This document shows, piece after piece, positions 8,768 through 17,000 of a stretch of DNA of 64,000 nucleotides (the stretch's first letter is position 1; each line of letters begins with the position of its first letter). The DNA lies in contig JBBQPZ010000004.1 of the NCBI GenBank assembly GCA_038216655.1, positions 143,838 to 207,837 of the forward strand. The letters run 5' to 3'. Source of the stretch: JAFDWR01 sp038216655. Lineage in GTDB: Bacteria; Armatimonadota; Fimbriimonadia; Fimbriimonadales; Fimbriimonadaceae. The position numbers and the translations under genes are program-made. The notes beneath the pieces were generated by a model. It was not told the DNA's origin and searched no databases. It was given only the letters and a program-made list of their open reading frames with translations.

Positions 8768-10828
8768 ATGGTCACCGATCTCACCCGCAGATCGTTCTTG
8801 AAGGTCGTGGGCGGCGCGGGCGCGGCATTCGTGCTCGGTTGCTACTCAGCCCCCGCGAGCGGCCTGTTTAAGAACTCCGATAAGGAAGCCGCCCAAGGGT
8901 TCCAACCCAACGCTTTCATCCAGATCGACCCGGACGGGACCGTCACGGTTACCGTCAATAAGTCCGACATGGGTCAGGGAATCCGCACCACCTTCGCGAT
9001 GATCGTCGCCGAGGAGATGGACGCGGATTGGTCCAAAGTCAAAGTTGCCCACGCCCCTCCGGGTGGCCCGGCGGGCGGTCAGGGAACGGGCGGCAGCTCC
9101 AGTACCCGTCAGATGTACGGCACACTGCGCCAACTGGGAGCCGGTGCGCGGGCGATGCTCGTGGCCGCCGCCGCGAAGTCGTGGGGCGTCGATGCCGCGA
9201 GTTGCAAGTGCGACACCGGCAAGGTAATGCACCCGGCGACGGGCAAGTCGATGAGTTACGGCGAGTTGACCTCCAAGATGGCTGGCGTCACCGCCCCCGA
9301 CGGAGACCTGAAGCTCAAGGACAAAGCGGACTTCAAGATCCTCGGCAAGCGGACACGGCGAGTGGATAACAAATCGGTCGTCACGGGAACTGCGACCTTC
9401 GGCATCGACGTGAAGCTCGAAGGCATGCTGTACGCCGTCGTCTCGCGCCGACCGTCCTTTGGCGCATCCATGGGTACCGTCGATGACACCGCCACCCGCA
9501 AAGTGCCGGGCGTCGTCGATGTCGTGAAAATCTCCAGCGGCGTCGCCGTGGTAGCTCAGAACACGTGGGCAGCCATGGAGGGAGTTCGTGCGCTCAAGGT
9601 CACCTGGGACACCGGATTCAATGCATCCGTTTCCACGGCTTCGATCCGCGCCGGCCTCGTCGAGGCGGCGGGCACCCAGCCCGACCTCCCTGCAGGAGTC
9701 AAGGCGGTCAAAGCGAGTATCGACTTCCCTTACCTGGCCCACGCCACGATGGAGCCGATGAACGCGGTCGCGGACGTTCGGGACGATTCGTGCGTGATCT
9801 ACAGCGGTACCCAGTCTCCGGATGGCGCGCAGCGCCAGACCGCGCAGATGCTCGGCCTTCCCGCCGAGAAGGTCACCGTGCATCTCACCTTGCTCGGCGG
9901 CGGCTTTGGCCGACGCTCGGCGAACGACTTCGTGGCCGACGCGGTGCAGGTCTCCAAGGCGGTTAAGAAGCCGATCAAGCTGGTCTGGACACGTGAAGAC
10001 GACATGCGGAACGATCACTATCGCCCGATGAGCTACCACTCCTTCCAGGGTGCGGTGGATGCTTCCGGCACGCCGGTGGCGTGGAACCATGTGATCATCA
10101 ATGCAGGCGGCCGTAGCGGCCGGGGAGGACCTGGCCGAGCCGGAATTCCCTACGCGATCAGCGGCGCGACTCAGGCAGGAGGCGCGGGCCCGTCGCCGGT
10201 TCCAACCGGCGCATGGCGCTCGGTCGAGCATTCGCAAATCGACGTCGCCAACGAGTGCTTCATTGACGAGATGGCGCACGCCGCAGGCAAGGATCCGCTC
10301 GCATTCCGGGTGGCTCTGGCTCGCGATGAACGGCTGAAGAAGGTGCTTACCATGGCCGCCGAAAAGGCGGGCTGGGGCACGCCCCTCCCGAAGGGTCATG
10401 GTCGCGGCATCGCTTGCTTTAGCGGGTACGGGGCATGCATCGCTCACGTGATGGAAGTCAGCGTCGTCGGCAATGAGATCAAGCTCCATCGCATGGTCGC
10501 GGTGGTCGATCCGGGATTGGCTCTGAACCCACAAGGCGTCGAAGCTCAGGTCCAAGGCGCGGCCGTCGACGGGATGTCGACTGCCCTCAAGGTCGGAATC
10601 ACGATCGAGAAGGGCGGGGTTGTCGAAGGCAGTTGGCCCGACTACCCTTGGATGACGATGGAAGAGATGCCCAACCAGGAGGTCTTCGTGATCGACTCCG
10701 GCAACGATCCCTCCGGCATGGGTGAGGTTGGGTACCCGAGCGGACCTCCCGCGATCGCGAACGCGGTGTTTGCCGCGACGGGCAAGCGGGTTCGTAAGTT
10801 CCCGATCAAGGTCTCCGAGCTCGTCTAG
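8768..10828 (+). CDS. Mo-hydroxylase large subunit, Tat-exported (IorB-like)
   Basis: 686 residues, the molybdopterin-cytosine-dinucleotide-binding subunit of the IorB type. A twin-arginine signal (TRRSFLKVVGGAGAAFVLGC) also ends in a possible lipobox Cys. This predicts export of the folded holoenzyme with its small subunit and a periplasmic site of action. The two MoCoBD halves are visible: NKSDMGQGIRTTFAMIVAEE, GGSSSTRQMYG, LLGGGFGRRSANDFV and the late ESxxGxx-equivalent NDPSGMGEVGYPSGPPAIANAV. The active-site Glu is expected in that last region, in GMGEVG. The substrate cannot be read from sequence. An ATG upstream in the same frame lies inside the small-subunit gene and lacks the Tat signal, so 8768 was chosen. 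Confidence 0.9.
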   Translation: MVTDLTRRSFLKVVGGAGAAFVLGCYSAPASGLFKNSDKEAAQGFQPNAFIQIDPDGTVTVTVNKSDMGQGIRTTFAMIVAEEMDADWSKVKVAHAPPGGPAGGQGTGGSSSTRQMYGTLRQLGAGARAMLVAAAAKSWGVDAASCKCDTGKVMHPATGKSMSYGELTSKMAGVTAPDGDLKLKDKADFKILGKRTRRVDNKSVVTGTATFGIDVKLEGMLYAVVSRRPSFGASMGTVDDTATRKVPGVVDVVKISSGVAVVAQNTWAAMEGVRALKVTWDTGFNASVSTASIRAGLVEAAGTQPDLPAGVKAVKASIDFPYLAHATMEPMNAVADVRDDSCVIYSGTQSPDGAQRQTAQMLGLPAEKVTVHLTLLGGGFGRRSANDFVADAVQVSKAVKKPIKLVWTREDDMRNDHYRPMSYHSFQGAVDASGTPVAWNHVIINAGGRSGRGGPGRAGIPYAISGATQAGGAGPSPVPTGAWRSVEHSQIDVANECFIDEMAHAAGKDPLAFRVALARDERLKKVLTMAAEKAGWGTPLPKGHGRGIACFSGYGACIAHVMEVSVVGNEIKLHRMVAVVDPGLALNPQGVEAQVQGAAVDGMSTALKVGITIEKGGVVEGSWPDYPWMTMEEMPNQEVFVIDSGNDPSGMGEVGYPSGPPAIANAVFAATGKRVRKFPIKVSELV

Positions 10829-10831
10829 CGG

Positions 10832-11890
10832 ATGAGAGACATCTTCCCCACGCTTGAGCGATGGGTTGGCGAGGACCGTCGATTCGCCCTCGCCACCGTC
10901 ACGAACACGTGGGGCTCCTCCCCGCGCCCGGTCGGGTCGATGATGGGCGTCCGTGAGGACGGTCTGATCTGCGGGTCGGTGAGCGGCGGGTGCGTGGAAT
11001 CGGCCGTTATTGAATCTGCCCTTGCGGCGCTTGCCGATGGGCGGCATCGCCAGCTCCATTTTGGGCAATTGACCGACGACGAGGTTTGGAATGTCGGGCT
11101 CTCATGTGGGGGCGAGATCGACGTCTGGATTGACCCCATGCCCGTCGAGCGCGATCGAGCACTCTGGGACCGGGTGGCTGAACTGGTGAAGCGGGACGAG
11201 CCGTTTACATTGACGACGATCTTGGGACCCGCCTCAGATTCTCAATCGCCTCCGGCGAACCCCTCCCCCGCCCCAGGGGGAGGCGGGGAGGGGGCGCATG
11301 CCGAAAGCTCAACCTCTCGATACCCGTTCACCCGGCAAACGATCGAAGCCCTTGACCCGGTCATGCCTACTGGGATGGCCGCCTCAAGTCGTCAACTTGC
11401 GTTCATCCAATCTGTCCCAAGTCGAGACAAGCTCATTATCATCGGCGCGGTCCACATCGCGATCCCGCTCGTGGGCTTCGCCCGCGACCTAGGATTCGAG
11501 ACAATCGTAATCGACCCGCGCGGCACCTTCTCGGTTGAGGAGCGGTTTGCCGTCCTGCCCGATCGGATGCTCTCGATGTGGCCGGAGAAGGCGTTCGAAT
11601 CGGTCGCGCTCACCGGTTCGACCTATGCGGTGCTCCTGACCCACGATCCCAAGATCGACGACAAGGCGCTTTCTGCCCTCCTCAAGAGCCAGGTTGCTTA
11701 CATCGGGGCCCTCGGGAGCCGATCAACTCACGCCGCACGCAGAGGTCGCCTTCTCGCTGCCGGGTTCGGCGAGGATGACTTGAAGCGCATTCACGGCCCG
11801 GTCGGCCTCTCCATCGGGGCGAAGAGCCCCGCCGAAATCGCCCTTAGCATCATGGCGGAAATCGTTCAGGTGCGCCGTGCCCAGAGTTAG
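10832..11890 (+). CDS. XdhC/CoxI-family molybdoenzyme maturation factor
   Basis: 352 residues. The N-terminal XdhC_CoxI domain contains SPRPVGSMMGVREDG, GSVSGGCVE and LSCGGEIDVWI. The C-terminal Rossmann domain contains IIGAVHIAIPLVGFARDLGF, VLLTHDPKIDD and YIGALGSRSTHAAR. XdhC proteins bind the molybdenum cofactor, promote its sulfuration and insert it into xanthine-dehydrogenase-type enzymes. The gene starts three bases after the large subunit. Residues about 140-156 are a Pro/Gly-rich insert (NPSPAPGGGGEG) encoded by a GC-rich palindrome that looks like an inserted intergenic repeat (see findings). The insert sits in the linker between domains, so function may be kept. Confidence 0.9.
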   Translation: MRDIFPTLERWVGEDRRFALATVTNTWGSSPRPVGSMMGVREDGLICGSVSGGCVESAVIESALAALADGRHRQLHFGQLTDDEVWNVGLSCGGEIDVWIDPMPVERDRALWDRVAELVKRDEPFTLTTILGPASDSQSPPANPSPAPGGGGEGAHAESSTSRYPFTRQTIEALDPVMPTGMAASSRQLAFIQSVPSRDKLIIIGAVHIAIPLVGFARDLGFETIVIDPRGTFSVEERFAVLPDRMLSMWPEKAFESVALTGSTYAVLLTHDPKIDDKALSALLKSQVAYIGALGSRSTHAARRGRLLAAGFGEDDLKRIHGPVGLSIGAKSPAEIALSIMAEIVQVRRAQS

Positions 11891-12437
11891 CGCCATCGTC
11901 CCCGCGGCGGGCCTTGCCACCCGCATGGGTGGGCCTAACAAGATGCTGCTCCCCTGGGGCTCGTCAACCGTCTTAGGCACCGTCGTATCGACGCTCATCC
12001 CCCTGGTCGATCAAGTTATTGTCGTCACCGGTCGAGATGCCAGCGAGGTCGCAAATGCCGCGCAATCGGCGACCCCCGTGCACAATCCGCGCTTTGAAGA
12101 AGGTCTCGGCAGCTCGATCGCGTCAGGCGTCGCCGCGGCCGCTGACACGGACGGCTATCTCATTGCCCTCGGAGACATGCCCGAACTCTCTGCCGCCGTC
12201 GTGCATCGTCTCCTCAAGAAGCTCGCGCCGAGTCGAATTGCCGTAGCCCGCTACGAGGGCGTCCAGGGGCACCCGGTTTTGTTTGGTCGCGATTTCAGGG
12301 CAGAACTTGAGGCACTCACTGGCGACGCGGGTGGCCGCTCGATCCTCCGCACCCACCTTGATGCGGTCGACTTCATCGATCTCGAAGGTGAACTACGCGA
12401 CCTCGATTTGCCGGAAGACCTCAACCCATCATTCTGA
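11877..12437 (+). CDS. MobA-like molybdenum cofactor nucleotidyltransferase
   Basis: 186 residues of the NTP_transf_3 family. The nucleotide-binding signature VPAAGLATRMGGPNKMLLPW opens the protein, and LGDMPEL is the metal-binding Asp region. In this context, after a Mo-hydroxylase and XdhC, it is most likely the CTP:molybdopterin cytidylyltransferase (MocA type) that makes the cytosine-dinucleotide form of the cofactor. The GTG start overlaps the end of the xdhC-like gene by 14 bases, indicating translational coupling. This closes the plus-strand operon, and palindromic repeats follow. Confidence 0.88.
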   Translation: MPRVSAIVPAAGLATRMGGPNKMLLPWGSSTVLGTVVSTLIPLVDQVIVVTGRDASEVANAAQSATPVHNPRFEEGLGSSIASGVAAAADTDGYLIALGDMPELSAAVVHRLLKKLAPSRIAVARYEGVQGHPVLFGRDFRAELEALTGDAGGRSILRTHLDAVDFIDLEGELRDLDLPEDLNPSF

Positions 12438-12471
12438 GTAGCCTTTCAACCTTCGCGTATCTGCGTTGACC

Positions 12472-12634
12472 GTCATCCAGCGCAGCTCCGAACCTAAGCG
12501 AAGGTAGCGAAGTCGAAGGATCCCCGGTCCCGTCTCCGATTCTCTGGGAGCTGGTTTTCTAAGTCGGAGGCTTAGTCAATGATCCTTCGACTGCGTTCGA
12601 CTCGCTAGGGCTCATCGACTCCGCTCGGGATGAC
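12472..12634. repeat. 163-bp imperfect palindromic repeat, copy 1
   Basis: The element begins GTCATCC and ends GGATGAC. Inner inverted segments are CGAAGTCGAAGGATC on the left and GATCCTTCGACTGCG on the right, with CTCCGATT facing AAGTCGGAGG in the middle. The full length matches the copy at 63456-63618. It sits between convergent operons. It codes for nothing and no transposase for it is in the window. Confidence 0.85.
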
Positions 12635-12647
12635 CGACCCTTTGACC

Positions 12648-12785
12648 GTCATCCAGAGCGCAGTTCCGAGCCCCAGCGAAGGTAGCGAAGTCGAAGGATC
12701 CTCTGTCCAATCTCCGACTCTCTTGGAACGTGCCGGTTTTTCTAAGTCGGAGGCTAAGTCAATAATCCTTCGACGGCGTCGAAGG
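12648..12785. repeat. Palindromic repeat, copy 2 (right end truncated)
   Basis: It starts 14 bases after copy 1 in the same orientation with GTCATCCAGAGCG and keeps the GTCGAAGGATCC, CTCCGACTCTCTTGG, TCTAAGTCGGAGG and AATCCTTCGAC blocks. The right terminal segment is then replaced by GGGCCCCCGGGG-type sequence up to modB. The remaining bases 12786-12849 hold only a weak partial match. Confidence 0.75.
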
Positions 12786-12849
12786 GCCCCCGGGGACATC
12801 TCCACACTGCCGATTTGGGCTCTCTGGGAATGTGCCGACCGGGAGCGCG

Positions 12850-13644
12850 TCAGTGCGCGTACACCAAGCGCCGACGCAACACCAGCCGTAAGAGCACCAG
12901 CAAGAAGACTGCAGCAACGAGTAGCAGCACTGCAATCGCCTTGGCCTGCTCCAGATCGGTCTCGAACCCGAGATAGATTGCCAGGGGCAGGGTTTGAGTC
13001 ACCCCCTGCAGGCTTCCGGCAAACAGGATCGTCGCTCCAAATTCCCCAAGCGCTCGGGCCCACGCCAGCACCGCACCGGTCAACAAGAACGGCGCGATCA
13101 CCGGCAGGGTGACCCACCGCAGGGATTGCCAAGCCGAGGCTCCGTCCAGCGTCGCCGCTTCCAAATAAGTTGGATCAATCGCCTGAAAAGCGTTCGCGGC
13201 CTCGCGGACGTAGAAGGGGGCGGCCACAAATGTCTGGGCCATCACCACCGCGATCGGAGTGAAGGCGATGCTGATGCCCCAGTGCGAGAAGGTCGAGCCC
13301 AAGAGTCCTTGGCGCCCGAACGCGAGCAACAAGGCGATGCCCGCCACCGAGGGTGGCATGATCGCCGGAAGCGTGACCAGGACCTCCAGCCCCCCCGACA
13401 AGGCTCCGCGCGTCCGATGGATCACGAGGGCAAACGCGGTGCCGCACACGATCACGAGAACTAGGCTGACCAGGGTGGTCTTCAGGCTGATGACAAGGGC
13501 ATCAAGCACCGCCGACTCGTGCATCTGGCGGCCAATCTCAGCGGGAGAAGAGGACAATACAAGCGCCAGAATCGCGCCTCCGACGAGGAGGATCAAGGGG
13601 CTTGCCAGCAAGAGCCAGGCGGCGGTTGTCGCGTGTCTCTTCAA
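12850..13644 (-). CDS. modB: Molybdate ABC transporter permease
   Basis: 264 residues with five or six membrane helices. The ABC-permease EAA loop is LEAATLDGASAWQSLRWVTL, near residues 160-180, and the segment GEFGATILFAGS is typical of ModB/CysT permeases. It forms the membrane channel for molybdate delivered by ModA. The likely start is TTG at 13644, preceded by AAGGAA, 12 bases after the modA stop, so modA and modB are co-transcribed. No ModC ATPase gene follows. Instead the gene faces the convergent Mo-hydroxylase operon across the palindromic repeats. Confidence 0.9.
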   Translation of the reverse strand: MKRHATTAAWLLLASPLILLVGGAILALVLSSSPAEIGRQMHESAVLDALVISLKTTLVSLVLVIVCGTAFALVIHRTRGALSGGLEVLVTLPAIMPPSVAGIALLLAFGRQGLLGSTFSHWGISIAFTPIAVVMAQTFVAAPFYVREAANAFQAIDPTYLEAATLDGASAWQSLRWVTLPVIAPFLLTGAVLAWARALGEFGATILFAGSLQGVTQTLPLAIYLGFETDLEQAKAIAVLLLVAAVFLLVLLRLVLRRRLVYAH

Positions 13645-13656
13645 ATCAAATATTCC

Positions 13657-14718
13657 TTACCGGAGCTCGATGCGGCGGATGGCCCGGACCCAAAGGGAGG
13701 GCTTCTGCCCGGGCACGATCAGTTGCAAGTTTCCGTCCGGGTTCCAGATTAGGATCGCCTTGCTGGATCGCAGGATCGCGACCGAGATCGTGCGACGATA
13801 GGCGTCACCCGCCACAAAAGTCGCGTCCTTCGCGGTGGTTGGCCCGATCACTTTCATGACCGGCACGCCGAAGTAGCTCTTTGACTTGCCCTCGTGGCCG
13901 ACCGCGTCTACGACCACCGCCTTGTAGGTCTGCGGGAGGGGCGCAGGGATCGCCCGGCTCTTACCCCCACTCACGATAAAGATCTGTGACGAGCCCGCCA
14001 TGGGCGAGATAAAGCCGTAGGTTTCAAGGTCCTGTTGAGCGGTCGGTTCAAGCAGGTACTTCGCAAAGTCGATCCCTCCTTGATGGTTTGGCGACCCATT
14101 CAAGACGGCGACGGGATAGTCGGCGAGCACGTTCAGCGGGTCGGGAATCGTGACTTTGCCGAGATCGCTGGTCGAGAGGTCGCTCTCGTAGACGACGCCC
14201 GCATCCGCCTCCCCGAGGCGAACCTTGGCGAGCACCGCCTTGACATCCTGCTCCTTGGAGACGACTTTCGCCTGCACCGCTTTCAGCCAGTCGGCTCCAA
14301 ACTGTCGGCCGGCCTTGGACAAGAATCGTTGGGTATAGCCCCCTACCGGGACCGCCGGGTCGGCGATGACGATGCGCTCAGCGCGGTCAAGCTGACGCGG
14401 GCTCCATATCCCGTTCAAGCCCTGACGGACGACGATCGCAAGCCGGTTTTGGGCAAACACCCGATAGGTTTCGCGGTCGTAGGACGTACTGTCTAGGTTC
14501 TTCTTGGCCGCACTGGCGAATACGTCGGCAGGGGCTCCGTGATCGATTTGGGCGGCTAGCAGTTGCGAGCCGCCGAAATTCAAACTGACCTTGACCCTGG
14601 GATGGGAGGCCTCGTAGCCCTTCGCGATGATGGTGAACGACTCCTTGAGGGACGATGCGGCAAAGACCCGAATGATGCTCGAACGGGAGACAAGCAGAAG
14701 AACTAAGAGCGTTGTCAT
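13657..14718 (-). CDS. modA: Molybdate-binding protein with C-terminal molybdopterin-binding-like domain
   Basis: 353 residues, about 100 longer than usual ModA. After a signal segment, residues about 15-235 are a ModA-type periplasmic binding protein: VFAASSLKESF, LNFGGSQLLAAQIDHGAPAD, and the late VVYESDL and PVAVLNGSPN. Residues about 240-353 are an extra domain whose pattern (YFGVPVMKVIG, FVAGDAYRRTISVAIL, LQLIVPGQKPSLWVRAIRR) resembles the sulfite-oxidase-type molybdopterin-binding fold (Oxidored_molyb). The cofactor-ligating Cys of true oxidases is not evident. ModA delivers molybdate to ModB. The added domain could be a second ligand-sensing or docking module, which is inference. Confidence 0.85.
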   Translation of the reverse strand: MTTLLVLLLVSRSSIIRVFAASSLKESFTIIAKGYEASHPRVKVSLNFGGSQLLAAQIDHGAPADVFASAAKKNLDSTSYDRETYRVFAQNRLAIVVRQGLNGIWSPRQLDRAERIVIADPAVPVGGYTQRFLSKAGRQFGADWLKAVQAKVVSKEQDVKAVLAKVRLGEADAGVVYESDLSTSDLGKVTIPDPLNVLADYPVAVLNGSPNHQGGIDFAKYLLEPTAQQDLETYGFISPMAGSSQIFIVSGGKSRAIPAPLPQTYKAVVVDAVGHEGKSKSYFGVPVMKVIGPTTAKDATFVAGDAYRRTISVAILRSSKAILIWNPDGNLQLIVPGQKPSLWVRAIRRIELR

Positions 14719-14862
14719 GCCGCTGGAAAGACTACCCCTGGGGCTGTCGGCGGCTGTCCGCAGACTGACCGGGTCTTACCCTCCCTTCAACGGGAAACCG
14801 CCGAAGTTGCTTCAATGTGGTGTCCAGGTCTCACTTCTTTGTTGAATCTAAGAACTGATGTT

Positions 14863-15843
14863 ATGATGAGCCGAATGGTGGATCCGATCGCGATTCAAGA
14901 TAGTCAAGTCACCCATAGCGAGGATTCGGCACCGCAGGTCGAATTGAACCTCGACTTGCTGTCGTCCCGGGAAAAGCAGGTGCTCAGCTTGGCCGCACTG
15001 GGTTTTATAGACAAGCAGATCGGCCAGCAACTCAATATCTCCCTCAATACGCTGCGTACCTACTGGCGTCGAATCCGAGAGAAGAGCGGTGAGGCACCCC
15101 GTGCCGCTCTCGCCGCCGCCTTTGTGGCGGAGGAATTCAACGAATTGGAGGGGACGGGTCGCGGCCAGTTTCTGCACGAGGGCTGGGTCTACGATGTGAA
15201 GACGGGGCTAATGCTGGCCTCCGATACCCTGAACCGGATCCATGGCCTCGAGCCCGGCCATCTCTACCCCCGGGAAGCTTATTTACCGCATTTTCAGGAG
15301 CAGGACACTGCCGTCGGGGTGGCATCGATGGACGAGGTCATTTCCGGAAGGGTCGAGACGGCTAGTTTCGTGCTGCGAACCCGAAAGGGCGAGACCATCG
15401 AACCCGTCTTGATCACGATCTACGGGGTCCGTGATCAGGAGGACAAAGTCGCGAAGGTGATTGGATTCCGGTCGAAGTTGAAGCACTGGAGCTTCGACGG
15501 CAAATCCTCGGACCGAGAGCGGGTTCAAGTCGGCTTCTGGGCAAAAAATCTTCAGGAGCACCGTTTCATCACGCCCGATGAGGAGTTCTGCCGAATTTAC
15601 GCAGTGAACCGTGACTCACCGACGCTCGATCGGGACATTCGCTCACGCTATACCGACGAAGATCGCCACAGGGCGTACGACTTCATTGAGCAGGCGGCGC
15701 AGGCGGGCGAAACTCGCGGGTCGCGCGACTTTCACATCGTGCTCAACGATGGTTCTCGGCGGTGGATACGATTGGAGTTCTACATCGAGTCCGATGAACA
15801 GGGTCCGACTCGGGCGAACGGAACCGTGCTGGCGTTTCGTTAG
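14863..15843 (+). CDS. LuxR-type HTH regulator with C-terminal PAS domains
   Basis: About 326 residues. A LuxR-type helix-turn-helix lies near the N-terminus (LSSREKQVLSLAALGFIDKQ then LNISLNTLRTYWRRIREKSG, residues about 33-77). Two PAS-like segments follow, at roughly residues 100-215 and 222-326. The order is opposite to the usual sensor-then-HTH arrangement. No receiver domain or kinase is seen, so it probably senses a small ligand or redox state directly. ATG codons at 14863, 14866 and 14875 are all possible starts. The frame is open upstream to 14815 but without a ribosome site. It is divergent from modA, with 144 bases between, so it could regulate molybdate uptake. Confidence 0.8.
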   Translation: MMSRMVDPIAIQDSQVTHSEDSAPQVELNLDLLSSREKQVLSLAALGFIDKQIGQQLNISLNTLRTYWRRIREKSGEAPRAALAAAFVAEEFNELEGTGRGQFLHEGWVYDVKTGLMLASDTLNRIHGLEPGHLYPREAYLPHFQEQDTAVGVASMDEVISGRVETASFVLRTRKGETIEPVLITIYGVRDQEDKVAKVIGFRSKLKHWSFDGKSSDRERVQVGFWAKNLQEHRFITPDEEFCRIYAVNRDSPTLDRDIRSRYTDEDRHRAYDFIEQAAQAGETRGSRDFHIVLNDGSRRWIRLEFYIESDEQGPTRANGTVLAFR

Positions 15844-16844
15844 CCTTGGTCGAGGGCATGCCTCAATGCGGCAAAGAACTCATCCGTCTTCGCGCAGTGC
15901 TTGACCGCATCGAAGTGCCGGAACTTCCCGTAGTTGCTCGCAAGCTTGAGCCACTGCTTCATTCGGGCCACCACCCGTGCCTCCACGCGATCTCGGAGCG
16001 GGATGGTGTGTTCGACCAGACTCTCCAGCAGGTGAATCCAGTCGTAAGCCTCGTCGCCATGCGGCAACCCGAGGTCGCGGGCAATCTGGTGAGACAAGGC
16101 GGGATTGGCCAAAGCCCCGCGCCCGATCATGAAATGACACGCCTGCGACTCGTCGCGACAGCGGCGGAAGTCATCGAAGGTCCAGATGTCCCCGTTCGCC
16201 ATCACCGGGAGTCCGAGCGCACGCTGAACCTGCCCGATCGGACTCCAGTACACAGGCGGCGTGTAGCCCTGCACCCGGGTCCGCGCATGGATCGTCAGCC
16301 ACGACGCTCCGCCCTCCGCGGCCATTGCGGCATTCTCATGGATGGCTTCGCAATTGTCCCAGCCTAATCTGAGCTTTGCAGAAACCGGGACCTCAGCCGG
16401 AACCGCCGCCCGAATCGCCTCTATGACCGCACGGATCCTCAGCGGATGCTTCAGCAGCGAAGCGCCGCCATCGTTGCGATTAACCGTGGGGGCGGGGCAT
16501 CCGAAGTTGACGTCAATAGCGGATGCCCCTGCCTGGCAGGCGGCAACGGCCGAAGCCGCCATCTTCTCCGGATCTCCTCCCAGGAGCTGGACCTGCACCG
16601 GCAGTCCGGTGCGGGTTCGCCCTCCGGTGGCCAGTTCGGGAACGTCGCGAACGAAGACCTTCTTGGGGAGAGAGGTCGTGCTGATGCGTACGAACTCGGT
16701 TACCGCGAACGTGAAGGCGCCGCACTCGCCCTGAAGCGCGCGCATCGGGGCATCGGTAATCCCGTCCATTGGGGCGAGAGCAAGGGCGGGCACGCCAAGG
16801 ACGAGGTGGATTCTCCGGTTCGTTCTAGGTTCGTCGACGGTCAA
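15840..16844 (-). CDS. dusC: tRNA-dihydrouridine synthase, DusC-like
   Basis: 334 residues. This FMN-dependent enzyme reduces uridine to dihydrouridine in tRNA, in the cytoplasm. Family elements are LAPMDGITDAPMR at the flavin site, VNFGCPAPTVNRNDGGASLL with the catalytic Cys, SAKLRLGWDN, IHARTRVQGY and MANGDIWTFDD followed by MIGRGALANP. The run from VNFGCP through LRLGW to IGRGAL follows DusC (U16-specific) more closely than DusA or DusB, as far as I can judge from memory. The stop codon overlaps the convergent regulator gene by four bases. Confidence 0.85.
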   Translation of the reverse strand: MTVDEPRTNRRIHLVLGVPALALAPMDGITDAPMRALQGECGAFTFAVTEFVRISTTSLPKKVFVRDVPELATGGRTRTGLPVQVQLLGGDPEKMAASAVAACQAGASAIDVNFGCPAPTVNRNDGGASLLKHPLRIRAVIEAIRAAVPAEVPVSAKLRLGWDNCEAIHENAAMAAEGGASWLTIHARTRVQGYTPPVYWSPIGQVQRALGLPVMANGDIWTFDDFRRCRDESQACHFMIGRGALANPALSHQIARDLGLPHGDEAYDWIHLLESLVEHTIPLRDRVEARVVARMKQWLKLASNYGKFRHFDAVKHCAKTDEFFAALRHALDQG

Positions 16845-17000
16845 ATCTACTTCCGGGCGATCCGTATGCCCGACATGATTCTACTTCGCAGACCCCTTGC
16901 GGGCGGCAGGGGCCCGGCGAGCTATCCATCAGGTTATCCGCAATCTCCTGAGACTCCGTTGCACCTGAATCCAGTTGCTGTTATCCTGTGGGCGCCAAGC

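Noticed and set aside
8846..11068. 740-codon open frame on the minus strand
   Set aside because: It lies opposite the Mo-hydroxylase large subunit, which has clear family motifs. Long antisense frames are common at this GC content, and it lacks family features.
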